A stretch of 64,000 bases of DNA from assembly GCF_024372725.1 (NCBI RefSeq), contig NZ_VOUA01000003.1, positions 1 through 64,000 on the forward strand, given 5' to 3'. Under the pieces are notes generated by a model. It saw nothing but the letters and a program-made list of their open reading frames with translations. It was not told the origin of the DNA and did no database searches. This document shows positions 26,758-35,718 of the stretch, piece after piece (position 1 is the stretch's first letter; every line of letters starts with the position of its first letter). The position numbers and the translations under genes were made by a program. Source of the DNA: Methanosarcina sp. KYL-1. Its GTDB lineage: Archaea > Halobacteriota > Methanosarcinia > Methanosarcinales > Methanosarcinaceae.

Positions 26758-29014
26758 TACACAGCCCCCAGCTGTCCAGGGTTCCAACATCCCTCTTTGC
26801 CAGGTCCATGACTTTCAGGGTCCAGATCCCTTTCATCTCTTTGCTCACAGCCAGCTGGAGTTCCTCTTCGAATTTTGTGCTGCACACCTTCTTAATTTCC
26901 TTTCTGCTGTAACCTGTCCTGCTGTGCAGGGCCAGTTTCTCCCCGGACGGCATTACCAGGAGCACTCGCAGGTCTCCTATCCAGGGGTGGGTGATTTCAA
27001 GGGAGATGTCCAGGTTTACGATTTTACCCGGCAGTTCGATTTCTATGTGGCTTTCGATGCCTTTTGGGTCATTGTCCGGGATTTGGACGAAGGGGAATAT
27101 TTCCCGTTTGAGAACCTTCTTTTCAGCCTTCTGTACCAGGAACTTGAGCCCCCAGCTGAGCAGGGATCCTGTGTGTTCTTTTGCATGGTCCGCAACCACG
27201 AGGCTCCATTCCCCATGGACCCTCTCGCCTATGGAGGCCCTGAGTTTCGGGACCGAACCCAGGTTGTATGTCCTGGAAATATTTTTGCCCGGGCCCTTTT
27301 TCCGGTCATGGAGGATGACGCTTTCCCCCGTGGGTGTTAAAAGAGCGACCCTGAGGTCCCGTATATAGGGATGCTCGATATTGACACTCACCCTGATGTC
27401 CTTTACCAGCCCGTCTTCCGAAACCTTAATCGAACTCCGGACCCCTGCAGGGTAGAGGTCGGGAATGGGGATTTTTGGGGAAACTTCTTCTTTAACTATA
27501 AGCAGGTCTCCGGTGGGCTGTCCGAGCCCGACAGCAGCCCAGGCGTTCTTGATTGCAGCGTATTCGGGTCCTTCTTCCCCGTACAGCTGCCTGCAGGCGT
27601 TCAGGAGGGCGTAGCGGGCTTCTTTAAAGGTCCACCTGCTCAGGGTCGCACTGCAGAGGTAAGCGGTCAGGGCGAGGTAGTAAATCTTTTCTGCTTTTTT
27701 CCTATAGATCCCCTCGACCTCTATCCCGTAGTGCACCCCTCCTGCAATGGTCAGGTAGGCAGCCTTGTTCGGGATTCCGCTGTTGTGGTGGATATATCCG
27801 CTTTCATTTTTTTGGATGTCCGGGATTTCCCCGGCGGCAAGGCGCATGAAATTGTCCATGTGGTCAGGCTGCCCGTATTTCGGGGGGTCGGAAAGGGCCC
27901 TGAGGGCGTCTCCCGCATGGTGGGGGGTGTAGACTCCTTCTCCGATTTGCCAGTTCGTTATTTCCTCCCTGTTTGAGATCAGGACTGCAAAAACGTCTGC
28001 AAAGGACTCGTCCAGGGCTCCGGCTTCCTCACTGTATACAAATTTTGCAGTATGGGCAGCAATGGCATGGGTCAGCTCATGGGCCACAATATCAAGGGCA
28101 AAAGCGAGAGGGCTCCAACGGTACCCGTCCCCGTCCCCGAAAACGAGCTGTTTGTGGAAGTCGCTCCAGAAAGAGTTGTTGTAATCCCGCATGAAATGGA
28201 CTGTGGAGACCAGAGGGGCTCCCCGGTTGTCGTAGCTGTCCCTCCCGAAATTGTCTTTGTAATACCTGTACACTGCAGCCATGTTCTCATGGGCTGCCCT
28301 GGCAACCTCGTCCGGGACCGTCTGGTCATTTTCAAGCAGCAGTTCCCCGGGCAGGTTTTCCTCGTTGTGTGCGCTGTATGTCTTTCTACAGAGTGCACCC
28401 CTTATCTGGGAAAATTTGTAAAGAATCTCCCCGGTATGGGCATCAATGAAATGGAACTTTCCTGCAAACCCCACGGCAAAGATGGATTCAACCTGCCAGA
28501 CCAGGCGGACCCGTTCCTCCCTGTCCCTGAAAAACATCAGCCTGGATGCAGGAAACGTCACAGCATGGCCGGGGCCAATATCATTTGTGACGATATCAAT
28601 AGCATCTTCCCTCCGAAGTCCGGGCTCATGGGAAACGGCAAGCTCTGTTATCCGGAAGTCCTTGTACGCTATCACCTCCCCTGCAGGGTTTATGTGGACC
28701 TGGACGGAGCCTTCAAAAACAGGAATCCCGTACAAAAACTGGAGATAAATGCCGTGATGAAACCCGCTGAAGTCAGTCTCGGAAACGGACACTTCAAGCC
28801 TTTCGGCAAGTCCCTCCTGCATTTCCAGGAGGTCCCGGCTCTCTTCAAGAAAATTTTTCGCGATTTTATCCGGGCTTTCGGATGAGGGGCCTGATAGCCT
28901 TCCTTTGATAAATTTAGGAAGTTTCATCCGCTTATCCCAGAATATTTTACAGCCCGGGTCAATTCCCATCAATTTTACTACGGCTTTTGCCTGCTTTTCA
29001 CTCAGTTCTGCCAT
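26744..29014 (-). CDS. M4 family (thermolysin-like) metallopeptidase with two P-domains
   Basis: The 756-residue protein has an N-terminal FTP/PepSY-like propeptide (residues 1-205), a catalytic domain with the zinc site HELTH near residue 311 and the third-ligand region EAGALDESFADV near 333, a family histidine region VHYGIE, and two C-terminal P-domains (about 510-625 and 640-755, each ending near WGL). The zinc peptidase should hydrolyse proteins at hydrophobic residues. No signal peptide is visible at the N-terminus (MAELSEKQAKA), unusual for M4 enzymes. It belongs to a minus-strand run of peptidase genes. Confidence 0.93.
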   Translation of the reverse strand: MAELSEKQAKAVVKLMGIDPGCKIFWDKRMKLPKFIKGRLSGPSSESPDKIAKNFLEESRDLLEMQEGLAERLEVSVSETDFSGFHHGIYLQFLYGIPVFEGSVQVHINPAGEVIAYKDFRITELAVSHEPGLRREDAIDIVTNDIGPGHAVTFPASRLMFFRDREERVRLVWQVESIFAVGFAGKFHFIDAHTGEILYKFSQIRGALCRKTYSAHNEENLPGELLLENDQTVPDEVARAAHENMAAVYRYYKDNFGRDSYDNRGAPLVSTVHFMRDYNNSFWSDFHKQLVFGDGDGYRWSPLAFALDIVAHELTHAIAAHTAKFVYSEEAGALDESFADVFAVLISNREEITNWQIGEGVYTPHHAGDALRALSDPPKYGQPDHMDNFMRLAAGEIPDIQKNESGYIHHNSGIPNKAAYLTIAGGVHYGIEVEGIYRKKAEKIYYLALTAYLCSATLSRWTFKEARYALLNACRQLYGEEGPEYAAIKNAWAAVGLGQPTGDLLIVKEEVSPKIPIPDLYPAGVRSSIKVSEDGLVKDIRVSVNIEHPYIRDLRVALLTPTGESVILHDRKKGPGKNISRTYNLGSVPKLRASIGERVHGEWSLVVADHAKEHTGSLLSWGLKFLVQKAEKKVLKREIFPFVQIPDNDPKGIESHIEIELPGKIVNLDISLEITHPWIGDLRVLLVMPSGEKLALHSRTGYSRKEIKKVCSTKFEEELQLAVSKEMKGIWTLKVMDLAKRDVGTLDSWGLCIIYE

Positions 29015-29131
29015 GTGTCCCCCGTGTCTTCCGTGTCCTTGCGGACCCCCTTAGCCTTTTGAAACATCTGAATCTTTTGAAACACCTGAATCTTCCGGAC
29101 CCTATGATCCGGTTTCTCGTGTTTTCTCCCG

Positions 29132-29506
29132 TCATTCAGGGGGCATGACCTTCGTCAGGATGCCCCAGCAAACCGAAAAAAAGACCAGGATATAGAATAT
29201 TACAACCGCAAACCTGTCAATGCTCTCCACCCATTGCAAAATGCGCGTCCAGAGCAGGGCAAACAGCACCGCGGACACGTACATAAAAGGAGAAGTCCAC
29301 CCGAAGAATGAAAAAATGAGGTAAAGCTGTGCAAACGCAAGAAAACCCATCCCCGCAGGAAAACAGGGATACACGGTATACATGCCTGCAAAGTCCGCCC
29401 CTGCCGTATAAAATAGATGAGGAACAACCGACACAAAAGCAAAAACAAGAAACTGCCAGCTCTTCACAGTTTTTTTTAAGGATTTGATTTTCCGCCTTCG
29501 TACCAC
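29132..29506 (-). CDS. Small integral membrane protein
   Basis: The 124-residue protein has a basic N-terminus (MVRRRKIKSLKK) and about four hydrophobic segments. I do not recognise a family. It starts with GTG at 29506; its Shine-Dalgarno GGGGGAG is contained in the 3' arm of an 18-bp palindrome. It sits between the M4 and S8 peptidase genes on the same strand and could help membrane insertion or export of them, which is only a guess from position. Confidence 0.6.
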   Translation of the reverse strand: MVRRRKIKSLKKTVKSWQFLVFAFVSVVPHLFYTAGADFAGMYTVYPCFPAGMGFLAFAQLYLIFSFFGWTSPFMYVSAVLFALLWTRILQWVESIDRFAVVIFYILVFFSVCWGILTKVMPPE

Positions 29507-29513
29507 AAAACTC

Positions 29514-29531
29514 CCCCTAGAATTCTAGGGG
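29514..29531. promoter_or_regulatory. 18-bp perfect palindrome covering a ribosome-binding site
   Basis: CCCCTAGAATTCTAGGGG is self-complementary over 18 bases and includes the G-run that serves as Shine-Dalgarno for the GTG at 29506. In the mRNA it could fold as a 7-bp stem with an AATT loop and hide the site; in DNA it could bind a dimeric repressor. Confidence 0.55.
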
Positions 29532-29809
29532 TTACTCGTATATTTCGCTTACTGTCTCTGAGTGATAATGAGTGACGAAAGCAGAAAACCTTCTCAGATG
29601 CAAATAAAACACAGAGTGTTATGAAAACCGAGAAATGGTACAGATAAGGGTCTTAGATTGACTGAAAAAAGGGGAAAAACGGTTCAATTGGGGGGGAGAA
29701 TTTTTGAAAAAATGATTCTGGAAACTGAAAAAAGTAAATAAAGCAACTAAAAAGTAATTTGCAACAAATGTACAAATCTTTTGTACGAATTTTTTCAAGG
29801 ACGTTGCTT

Positions 29810-31759
29810 TTACCTGTAACTGATTGCAAGCCCCCACTTTTTGATAGTGCCGGTGTCCCTTTTAGTCGTATCACTTACCTTTAAGCTCCAGTCTCCTTCA
29901 CAGGACCTTCCAATGAGGGAGCTAAAAAGCTCCGGGTTTTCATGAAAACTGAAACTCTCAATGATATCTTTCTTGCCCCCACCGGTTTTGTCTGCCAGAA
30001 TAATTTTATCTCCTAAAGGACTTTCGAGTATAACTCTCAGATCTCCTCTCCAGTTATGTTTAATGTCAAGGTTTACTTCAATGTCCTTGATTGGAGCGGA
30101 AACCGGGAACACGATATTGTCTTCCACTTCCCCCAGGTCAGGTATTGGCTTCTGAATGCGGTGTTCCATGTAGAGCACCTGCAGAGGCACAATACTTTCT
30201 TTTATATGCGCAAGCGCCCTATGAGCATTGATGCGACCGTGTCCGTACAGGGGGGAGTGACCGTTAACATATCCACCGTTTTCGGTATCAATCCTATCCG
30301 CCGTGTCCATCATGATTTGCTTCACTTCAGCCGAAGTGAGTTCATGATTAAGAGAAAGCATGAGAGCGGCAAGTCCGGCTGCCAGCGGTGTGGCACTGGA
30401 AGTTCCGCCAAAGGAATAGGTATACTCTTCAAATGGAGAGTAGCCTTTACTTCCAAACCGGTCTGTGGTTAGGATACCCTTCCCTCGGCTAAAAGTGGAG
30501 TCATTTGAAGGGGCACAGATGGCTATTTCCGGGCCGTAGTTGCTGTAAAGGGAACGCTGATCCCGGCTGTTGGAGGCTGCCACTGTAATCACGTCCGGAT
30601 GCAGGGCAAAGCCCTGGCAGGAAATTCGCCCGTCTTTTACCCCATCAAGAGGGCGGTCCTCATTTCCGGCTGCAAAGAGGATAACACAACCTTTGCCGTT
30701 TCTCCTGCCTCTGGCTGCAGCCTCATGGATGATGGCATGGACCTTGGTTGCGAGTGGGAAATTCCAGGATTCAGCCCCCCAGCTGCAACTGATCACATCC
30801 GCATTGTGGTCGATCGCATACTGGAAAAGATCCACCAGCGACTGGTCGTCAAGCCACATCGATGTCCTGATCGGCATAAAAGCACAGCCTGGAGCCAAAC
30901 CCACAACACCTATCCCATTTTCTTCGGCAATTGCCACCCCTGCACAGGCAGTCCCGTGATTGTCTATGTCTTCAACTGGCCGTGGGTTCGAATCCTTCTC
31001 TCCAAAATCCCAGGGTTCAACTACCTTTCCCTCACCTTTGAAATCCGGGTGATCCAGTTCAAAACCATCGTCCATTATGCAGACCCTGATTTCCCTGGAC
31101 CCGCGGGTATAGTCCCAGGCTTCTTCAGCTTTCACGTCCGCGCCGGCAACCAGCCTTGATTCATTGCCCCTGTTTTTCAGATGCCACTGTTTTGGATAGA
31201 GAGGGTCACCTGGCACATATTTTAAAGAAAGCTTAAAAGCCAGGTCAGGTTCGGCAATTTCTATTTCCTCTCTTTGCTGCAACTTGGCCGCAATTTTCAG
31301 GGGATTTTCCTTCGAAGCTTCCGTAAGCCGGACACTATAACCGTTTTTGATGTACCCGAGTTCTTCCAGAACTTTCAGGCCAAATTCATTCAGGATCTCT
31401 TCCCTTTTTTCTGGACTGACCCCAGGCTTAAACTGGATGGTAAGCACCCCTGTCGGTATCACATATCCTTCCGGAGTCTCGTCTATGGAATACATGTGGG
31501 TTATAACATCGCTTTTCGGGGCTTTTCGAAGTTCATCCATTGTCTCTTCCAGTTTGCCGGGTTCTTTTACGGTAAAAACGTCCATTTTTTCCATGGCAAG
31601 AGACTTTAGATGCTTCACTTCCGATTTCGGCCGGCCGCAACAAGCTTCGAGAGCAGCTTCATCCGAAGCTTCTCCTTCTCTCAAGCGCACTGCGAATTTT
31701 TCTGGCAACTTTTTGAACTTTACGTCCTTTCCACCTCTTTTTAAAGTAAGCTCTTCCAT
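29810..31759 (-). CDS. S8 family subtilisin-like serine peptidase with C-terminal P-domain
   Basis: The 649-residue protein carries an I9-like propeptide (about 85-165), the catalytic triad in CIMDDGFELDHPD (Asp near 228), DNHGTACAG (His near 268) and GGTSSATPLAAG (Ser near 453), and a C-terminal P-domain (about 540-648) related to those of the neighbouring M4 peptidase. The ATG at 31759 after GGGGGACC is preferred over 31792. No signal peptide is evident. An 11-bp inverted repeat covers its promoter. P-domains normally stabilise or activate the catalytic domain. Confidence 0.93.
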   Translation of the reverse strand: MEELTLKRGGKDVKFKKLPEKFAVRLREGEASDEAALEACCGRPKSEVKHLKSLAMEKMDVFTVKEPGKLEETMDELRKAPKSDVITHMYSIDETPEGYVIPTGVLTIQFKPGVSPEKREEILNEFGLKVLEELGYIKNGYSVRLTEASKENPLKIAAKLQQREEIEIAEPDLAFKLSLKYVPGDPLYPKQWHLKNRGNESRLVAGADVKAEEAWDYTRGSREIRVCIMDDGFELDHPDFKGEGKVVEPWDFGEKDSNPRPVEDIDNHGTACAGVAIAEENGIGVVGLAPGCAFMPIRTSMWLDDQSLVDLFQYAIDHNADVISCSWGAESWNFPLATKVHAIIHEAAARGRRNGKGCVILFAAGNEDRPLDGVKDGRISCQGFALHPDVITVAASNSRDQRSLYSNYGPEIAICAPSNDSTFSRGKGILTTDRFGSKGYSPFEEYTYSFGGTSSATPLAAGLAALMLSLNHELTSAEVKQIMMDTADRIDTENGGYVNGHSPLYGHGRINAHRALAHIKESIVPLQVLYMEHRIQKPIPDLGEVEDNIVFPVSAPIKDIEVNLDIKHNWRGDLRVILESPLGDKIILADKTGGGKKDIIESFSFHENPELFSSLIGRSCEGDWSLKVSDTTKRDTGTIKKWGLAISYR

Positions 31760-31804
31760 TGCTGGTCCCCCATTCATTTTATTTTTACACAAGTGGATTT
31801 ATAA

Positions 31805-31847
31805 TTCACAATTATATGTGATGAATATTATATTAAATAATTGTGAA
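31805..31847 (-). promoter_or_regulatory. Promoter with 11-bp inverted repeat upstream of the S8 peptidase gene
   Basis: TTCACAATTAT (31805-31815) and ATAATTGTGAA (31837-31847) are perfect inverted repeats with a 21-bp AT-rich spacer that includes TATA-like sequence (TTTAATATAAT on the minus strand). This is the expected form of an operator for a dimeric regulator overlapping an archaeal promoter. Confidence 0.5.
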
Positions 31848-32045
31848 GATATGTGTAAAACTTGAAAGAGTACATATTTCTCCTGAGACCTCGAAAAACT
31901 TCCGGAAGCCGAAAAAACAGTTCAGATGAAAAAAATCTACAGAAGGATTCAGGCATTCAGGATGTTCAGCAAAGGTCACCTCAATAAAAAAGAGAGGGAT
32001 CTGAAAACCGGAAAAATATTTCAAAGTTTCCTTTGAAGAGATCAA

Positions 32046-33041
32046 TTAACCGATGTCAGGCAGTCCGAATTCCGCAATCACCGGCGCATGGTCTGATTCA
32101 GGAAACTTCGTCTCTGTCGCAAAAGCGATCGATTCGTCATGCAGCAACTCATTATGCACTTCGGAACCCTTATAGTGTGACAGCATACTTCTGGAAACCA
32201 GCAGATGGTCAAGCATCCTCCCCCTGCCCCGGTGGTAAAGCGAAAACCGGGCTGATTCGGGGATGCTCATCTCACAGGGCAGCATGACGCGCCTTGCCAA
32301 CCCGCCGTTGCCCGTATTTTCAACCTCCCCCCGGATGGCTTCCACAGGCACCTCGTCGAAGTCCGCATTGAAGTCCCCGCAGACCACGATCCAGGCATCT
32401 TCGTCTGTATCAAACAGCTTATCAATCAGCATCCGGGCTTCAAGAGCCTGCCCGACTCTTTTCATGGAGGAGAGGAAAAAGCCCTCTGCCCATCCGGAAG
32501 CGGTTTTCCAGGTATACTGATCCAATTTCTGGCCTTTAATGTCAGAAGGCAGCCGGGATTTCAAATGTAGGTTGATAACGTCCAGTACCCTGTCCCCAAC
32601 ACTGATCCTGGCATGAAGGATCGGCCTCTCCCAGGTTATTTTTTTGGCTTTTTGTTCTTCTCCTTCAGTCGTCTCTGCTGTTACTATCCTGTACTGCGGG
32701 GCAGGAGCATAATAGTGCCTGTACTGGTGGTGCTCCTGGATCTCGTAGCGGCTCAGGATTACAAGATTGCGCTCATCGCAGACCTGTGACCCGTCCCCGG
32801 TCATGGTGGAGACCCTGTGGAAACCTGCATATGGGGTGTCCCGAAGAAAGGCGTCCAGAGCCAGAAGGCGGCGAGGGTGCCCTGCCTCTTCCTGTCCATT
32901 GACCTCCTGAAGACAGAGGATGTCGGCATTGAGCCGGAGCAGTTGCGGGCGAATCACGGCGATGCGCTCTTCGAGTGTCGGCTTCTGGCCGGGCTTATCG
33001 TCAAGGTTTTCCAGGTTAAAGGTTGCTATGCGTAGTTTCAA
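32046..33041 (-). CDS. Endonuclease/exonuclease/phosphatase family protein
   Basis: The 331-residue protein has the EEP-fold motifs: IATFNLENLDD at the N-terminus, LCLQEVNG with the metal-binding Glu near residue 45, VINLHLKS, VVCGDFNADFDE near 220 and the C-terminal ESDHAPVIAEF. It is distinct from the XthA protein at 23216 and lacks its extra motifs, so it may act on phosphodiesters or lipids and not abasic DNA. There is no signal peptide. It lies within the peptidase run on the same strand. Confidence 0.87.
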   Translation of the reverse strand: MKLRIATFNLENLDDKPGQKPTLEERIAVIRPQLLRLNADILCLQEVNGQEEAGHPRRLLALDAFLRDTPYAGFHRVSTMTGDGSQVCDERNLVILSRYEIQEHHQYRHYYAPAPQYRIVTAETTEGEEQKAKKITWERPILHARISVGDRVLDVINLHLKSRLPSDIKGQKLDQYTWKTASGWAEGFFLSSMKRVGQALEARMLIDKLFDTDEDAWIVVCGDFNADFDEVPVEAIRGEVENTGNGGLARRVMLPCEMSIPESARFSLYHRGRGRMLDHLLVSRSMLSHYKGSEVHNELLHDESIAFATETKFPESDHAPVIAEFGLPDIG

Positions 33042-33131
33042 CGTGTTGCCTCCTGAAGCTAAGCTACCTTTTTGTATTGTGGAACAGGCCCAGGATTTTA
33101 CTTCTCCTTTTCATTATACCCCAAAGCGCAA

Positions 33132-35414
33132 TTAAGTAATCTTTTGAGCAGTCCATCCAAATGGGTGGTTAGACCACCAAGTTAATCCCGATATCCGCAA
33201 CGGAACCCAGGTATGGACATAGCCGACAAACTTCTGGACGTTGGTGGTTGAGAACGCAATGTTGATCTCGATTTTGTGATCGCTGCGCTTCGATCCTGCG
33301 CCTAACTGGTTGGGGTCGAAGCCGCCCAGAGTTCCCGAAAATGTATAGTTCTTGTTACCGCTAGACACATAGGTCCCTGAGATGTTCCACACCGGCGCCG
33401 CATACCCATGTGATGTCTCTACGCGGTAGTTCCAGATTCGGGTGACCTTTAAAGTACCTCTCCAACCATCATGGTCCATCGCCCAGTCACCTCTCAGCCA
33501 CTCCGCGTTGCTCGCAACGTCTGCGGTTGGGTCTCCAAACAGGTTGTACATGACGGTGTTGTCCAGGTGAGCACTTGATGTGCCATGGTTTTGCACCATT
33601 TTGGTCTTAGCATACCGGATAATGGAAGCTGGACTTTGGCACTTCCCGGTCATGACAGCATCAAACATATACTTGGCGAAGTCGTTGTTGGGGTATGTCC
33701 ACGAATTTCGTGATGATGCAAACACAGCGACGGCTTTCCGTCTGCGGACAAATGCTTCAGCGATCGTTTCCAAGCTGTTGTCGTCTACCCAACCGTTCTG
33801 GCAACACACATTAAGGACAAAAGGAGGGTGCGAAGAGTTGGTAAGGCCGGAGACATCGGTGCTGTTGAGTCCGTTGCTTGAAGACCAAGCTGTCTTAGAA
33901 CCATGACCGCGATAGAGGGCTATCAGGACACCGTCGTTCATCGTCTTCACAACATCGCTCTTCGACGTGTCTTTCGCATATCGCCTGATGGCAGAGAAGC
34001 GATTATTGATTCTGCCGTAGATTTCGTCACAGGTGTTTTCGTATGTTGAGGACTGATACGCGCACAACATTACGCGGTTCTGCCAGCCACCCCAATCGCC
34101 CCCCCTGTAGTTTCCGTAGCGAGAGAGTTGCTCACAGACGCTCTTAAGTTGGGCGGCATCGGAAGTTGGGATGCGAGATACCGTCAGTTCAGGTACGAGG
34201 TCTCCTGAAATATCAGCGTAATAATGATCGGAAGCGTATGTATTTCCACCTCGATCATAAATGTGCATGGGGATTACGTCGCTGTCACCAGCCAGCACAA
34301 CAAAACGAGGGGGAACACGCCAGTTGTTAGTTGCCCACGTAATGAAGGCCTTAATCGACTCTTTCAGGCTGGTGCTCGGAAATTCAGTCCGTATGTCGTC
34401 GGTCAGTGCCACCCTCGCATAGTATGGCCATCCCGTCTTTGCTGTAAGTAGCGGTCCGACTGCAGTTTCGAGCGCCCGAGTTGTGACGATCACGTACTCT
34501 GCAATGAGATTGGACACTTTCAGTTTGGGACGGAGGAGTGTCGCAGCGCCTGCAACGGTGGTGACGAGTGGGGTTACGGCTGTTGTCGCTACAGCTATAT
34601 CCCCAGTGTCAGAAACCCCTTCTTCGACTTCCTCAAGCAGGGAGACACCCTGGCGGCTCAGGGGTGAAGGCTCCTCATCTGCCTCCAGCTCTTCGACAAA
34701 CTCTCGATCCAGTCCCTCCAAGTCCTCAACTTTTGAGGAATAGTCCGTCTGGTCTTCCAGTAGATCCAATCCCAGTATCAGGTCGGCCTCCGGCATTTCA
34801 CGCGGCTTGCGACCGGGATGACGGTCGGTAGCAGGAGGGGTGTGGTACGACACTTCAAGGACCAGCGATTTAATGAGCTCCATTTTCCCTGACAAGGGCC
34901 GGTACTGGCCTAGATATACGAGTATGTGAGCCACCTTCAAGCCAGCTATGGTCTTGAGGCCCAGAAAGTCAAAGTCGCGTCCGGGATATGGGTCATCCGA
35001 TCCGTAGATGGCCGGGTCGGGCTCATAGACCTCCCGGAACTCTTCTTCAATGAATTGCTTGGGAGCAGGTGCGATTCGGATCTCGTGGTCGACGGTGACG
35101 GAGGACTTGTCGGCCACAGAAATCTCTACATCTTCCGCGTCCATCGGGACAGCTACGAAGATGCCGTCCTTTGGTACCGCGGGCGCTCCTTCCGTCTCGA
35201 TCAGTGTTGTTTCTGGAATTTCAACCCTCTGGAACTCTTTAATGTTACCTTCCCAGGCGCCTGATGTCGTATATCGGACCTTTACGGTTGTACGTTCACC
35301 TGCGTCACGCATGCCACGCGTGACAAGATGTTTGGAAGACTTGGTAACCTCAATTTTTGGGGCTTCATTAGCTTCTGATATGTCTAGAAATCCAATCCAT
35401 TTCTTTTCACTCGT
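33132..35414 (-). CDS. C25 family (gingipain-like) cysteine peptidase, apparent ACG start codon
   Basis: The catalytic dyad of peptidase family C25 is visible: His in LYRGHGSKTAW (near residue 503) and Cys in NVCCQNG (near 536). A pro-region of about 240 residues precedes it, and a C-terminal beta-rich domain of about 120 residues follows. The first ATG (35312) has no ribosome-binding site. The same frame is open 34 codons upstream to an ACG at 35414-35412 that lies six bases after a perfect AAGGAGGT; ATG-to-ACG change or ACG initiation would give 760 residues. Base composition is unlike the neighbours and suggests transfer. No signal peptide is visible. Confidence 0.85.
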   Translation of the reverse strand, partial: TSEKKWIGFLDISEANEAPKIEVTKSSKHLVTRGMRDAGERTTVKVRYTTSGAWEGNIKEFQRVEIPETTLIETEGAPAVPKDGIFVAVPMDAEDVEISVADKSSVTVDHEIRIAPAPKQFIEEEFREVYEPDPAIYGSDDPYPGRDFDFLGLKTIAGLKVAHILVYLGQYRPLSGKMELIKSLVLEVSYHTPPATDRHPGRKPREMPEADLILGLDLLEDQTDYSSKVEDLEGLDREFVEELEADEEPSPLSRQGVSLLEEVEEGVSDTGDIAVATTAVTPLVTTVAGAATLLRPKLKVSNLIAEYVIVTTRALETAVGPLLTAKTGWPYYARVALTDDIRTEFPSTSLKESIKAFITWATNNWRVPPRFVVLAGDSDVIPMHIYDRGGNTYASDHYYADISGDLVPELTVSRIPTSDAAQLKSVCEQLSRYGNYRGGDWGGWQNRVMLCAYQSSTYENTCDEIYGRINNRFSAIRRYAKDTSKSDVVKTMNDGVLIALYRGHGSKTAWSSSNGLNSTDVSGLTNSSHPPFVLNVCCQNGWVDDNSLETIAEAFVRRRKAVAVFASSRNSWTYPNNDFAKYMFDAVMTGKCQSPASIIRYAKTKMVQNHGTSSAHLDNTVMYNLFGDPTADVASNAEWLRGDWAMDHDGWRGTLKVTRIWNYRVETSHGYAAPVWNISGTYVSSGNKNYTFSGTLGGFDPNQLGAGSKRSDHKIEINIAFSTTNVQKFVGYVHTWVPLRISGLTWWSNHPFGWTAQKIT

Positions 35415-35718
35415 GATTATACCTCCTTATATAATTGTGGATGATTCGAATTTTAAGCTCTGTTAGGAAGAACATTTCTTTGCTTAAAAGAACAAAAAAT
35501 CTGGAATTTCAGCCTAAAATCTAGAGTTACCACTGACTGCGGAAATTGTCATTGCCCCCCTTGCTCACTCCCGAATATATCCTTAGGCAGAAATATTCTG
35601 GATGCTACTCAAATGTATATTCTTACAATTATATATCAATTCTTATGAAAAAAAAGGTTCAAGAAAATGTTTCACGAACAAAAAACATTAATCTCATGCA
35701 GGATATCCTTCAATTCCA
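35415..35718. other. Gene-free spacer between divergent C25 and taw2 genes
   Basis: It contains the Shine-Dalgarno of the C25 gene at 35421-35428, AT-rich DNA with a TATA-like TTATATATC near 35629-35637, and no gene. The latter may be the taw2 promoter with a leader of about 60 bases. Confidence 0.5.

Noticed and set aside
30980-31000. A T-loop-like GGGTTCGAATCC suggesting a tRNA
   Set aside because: It lies inside the S8 peptidase coding sequence and no acceptor or anticodon stem can be built around it.
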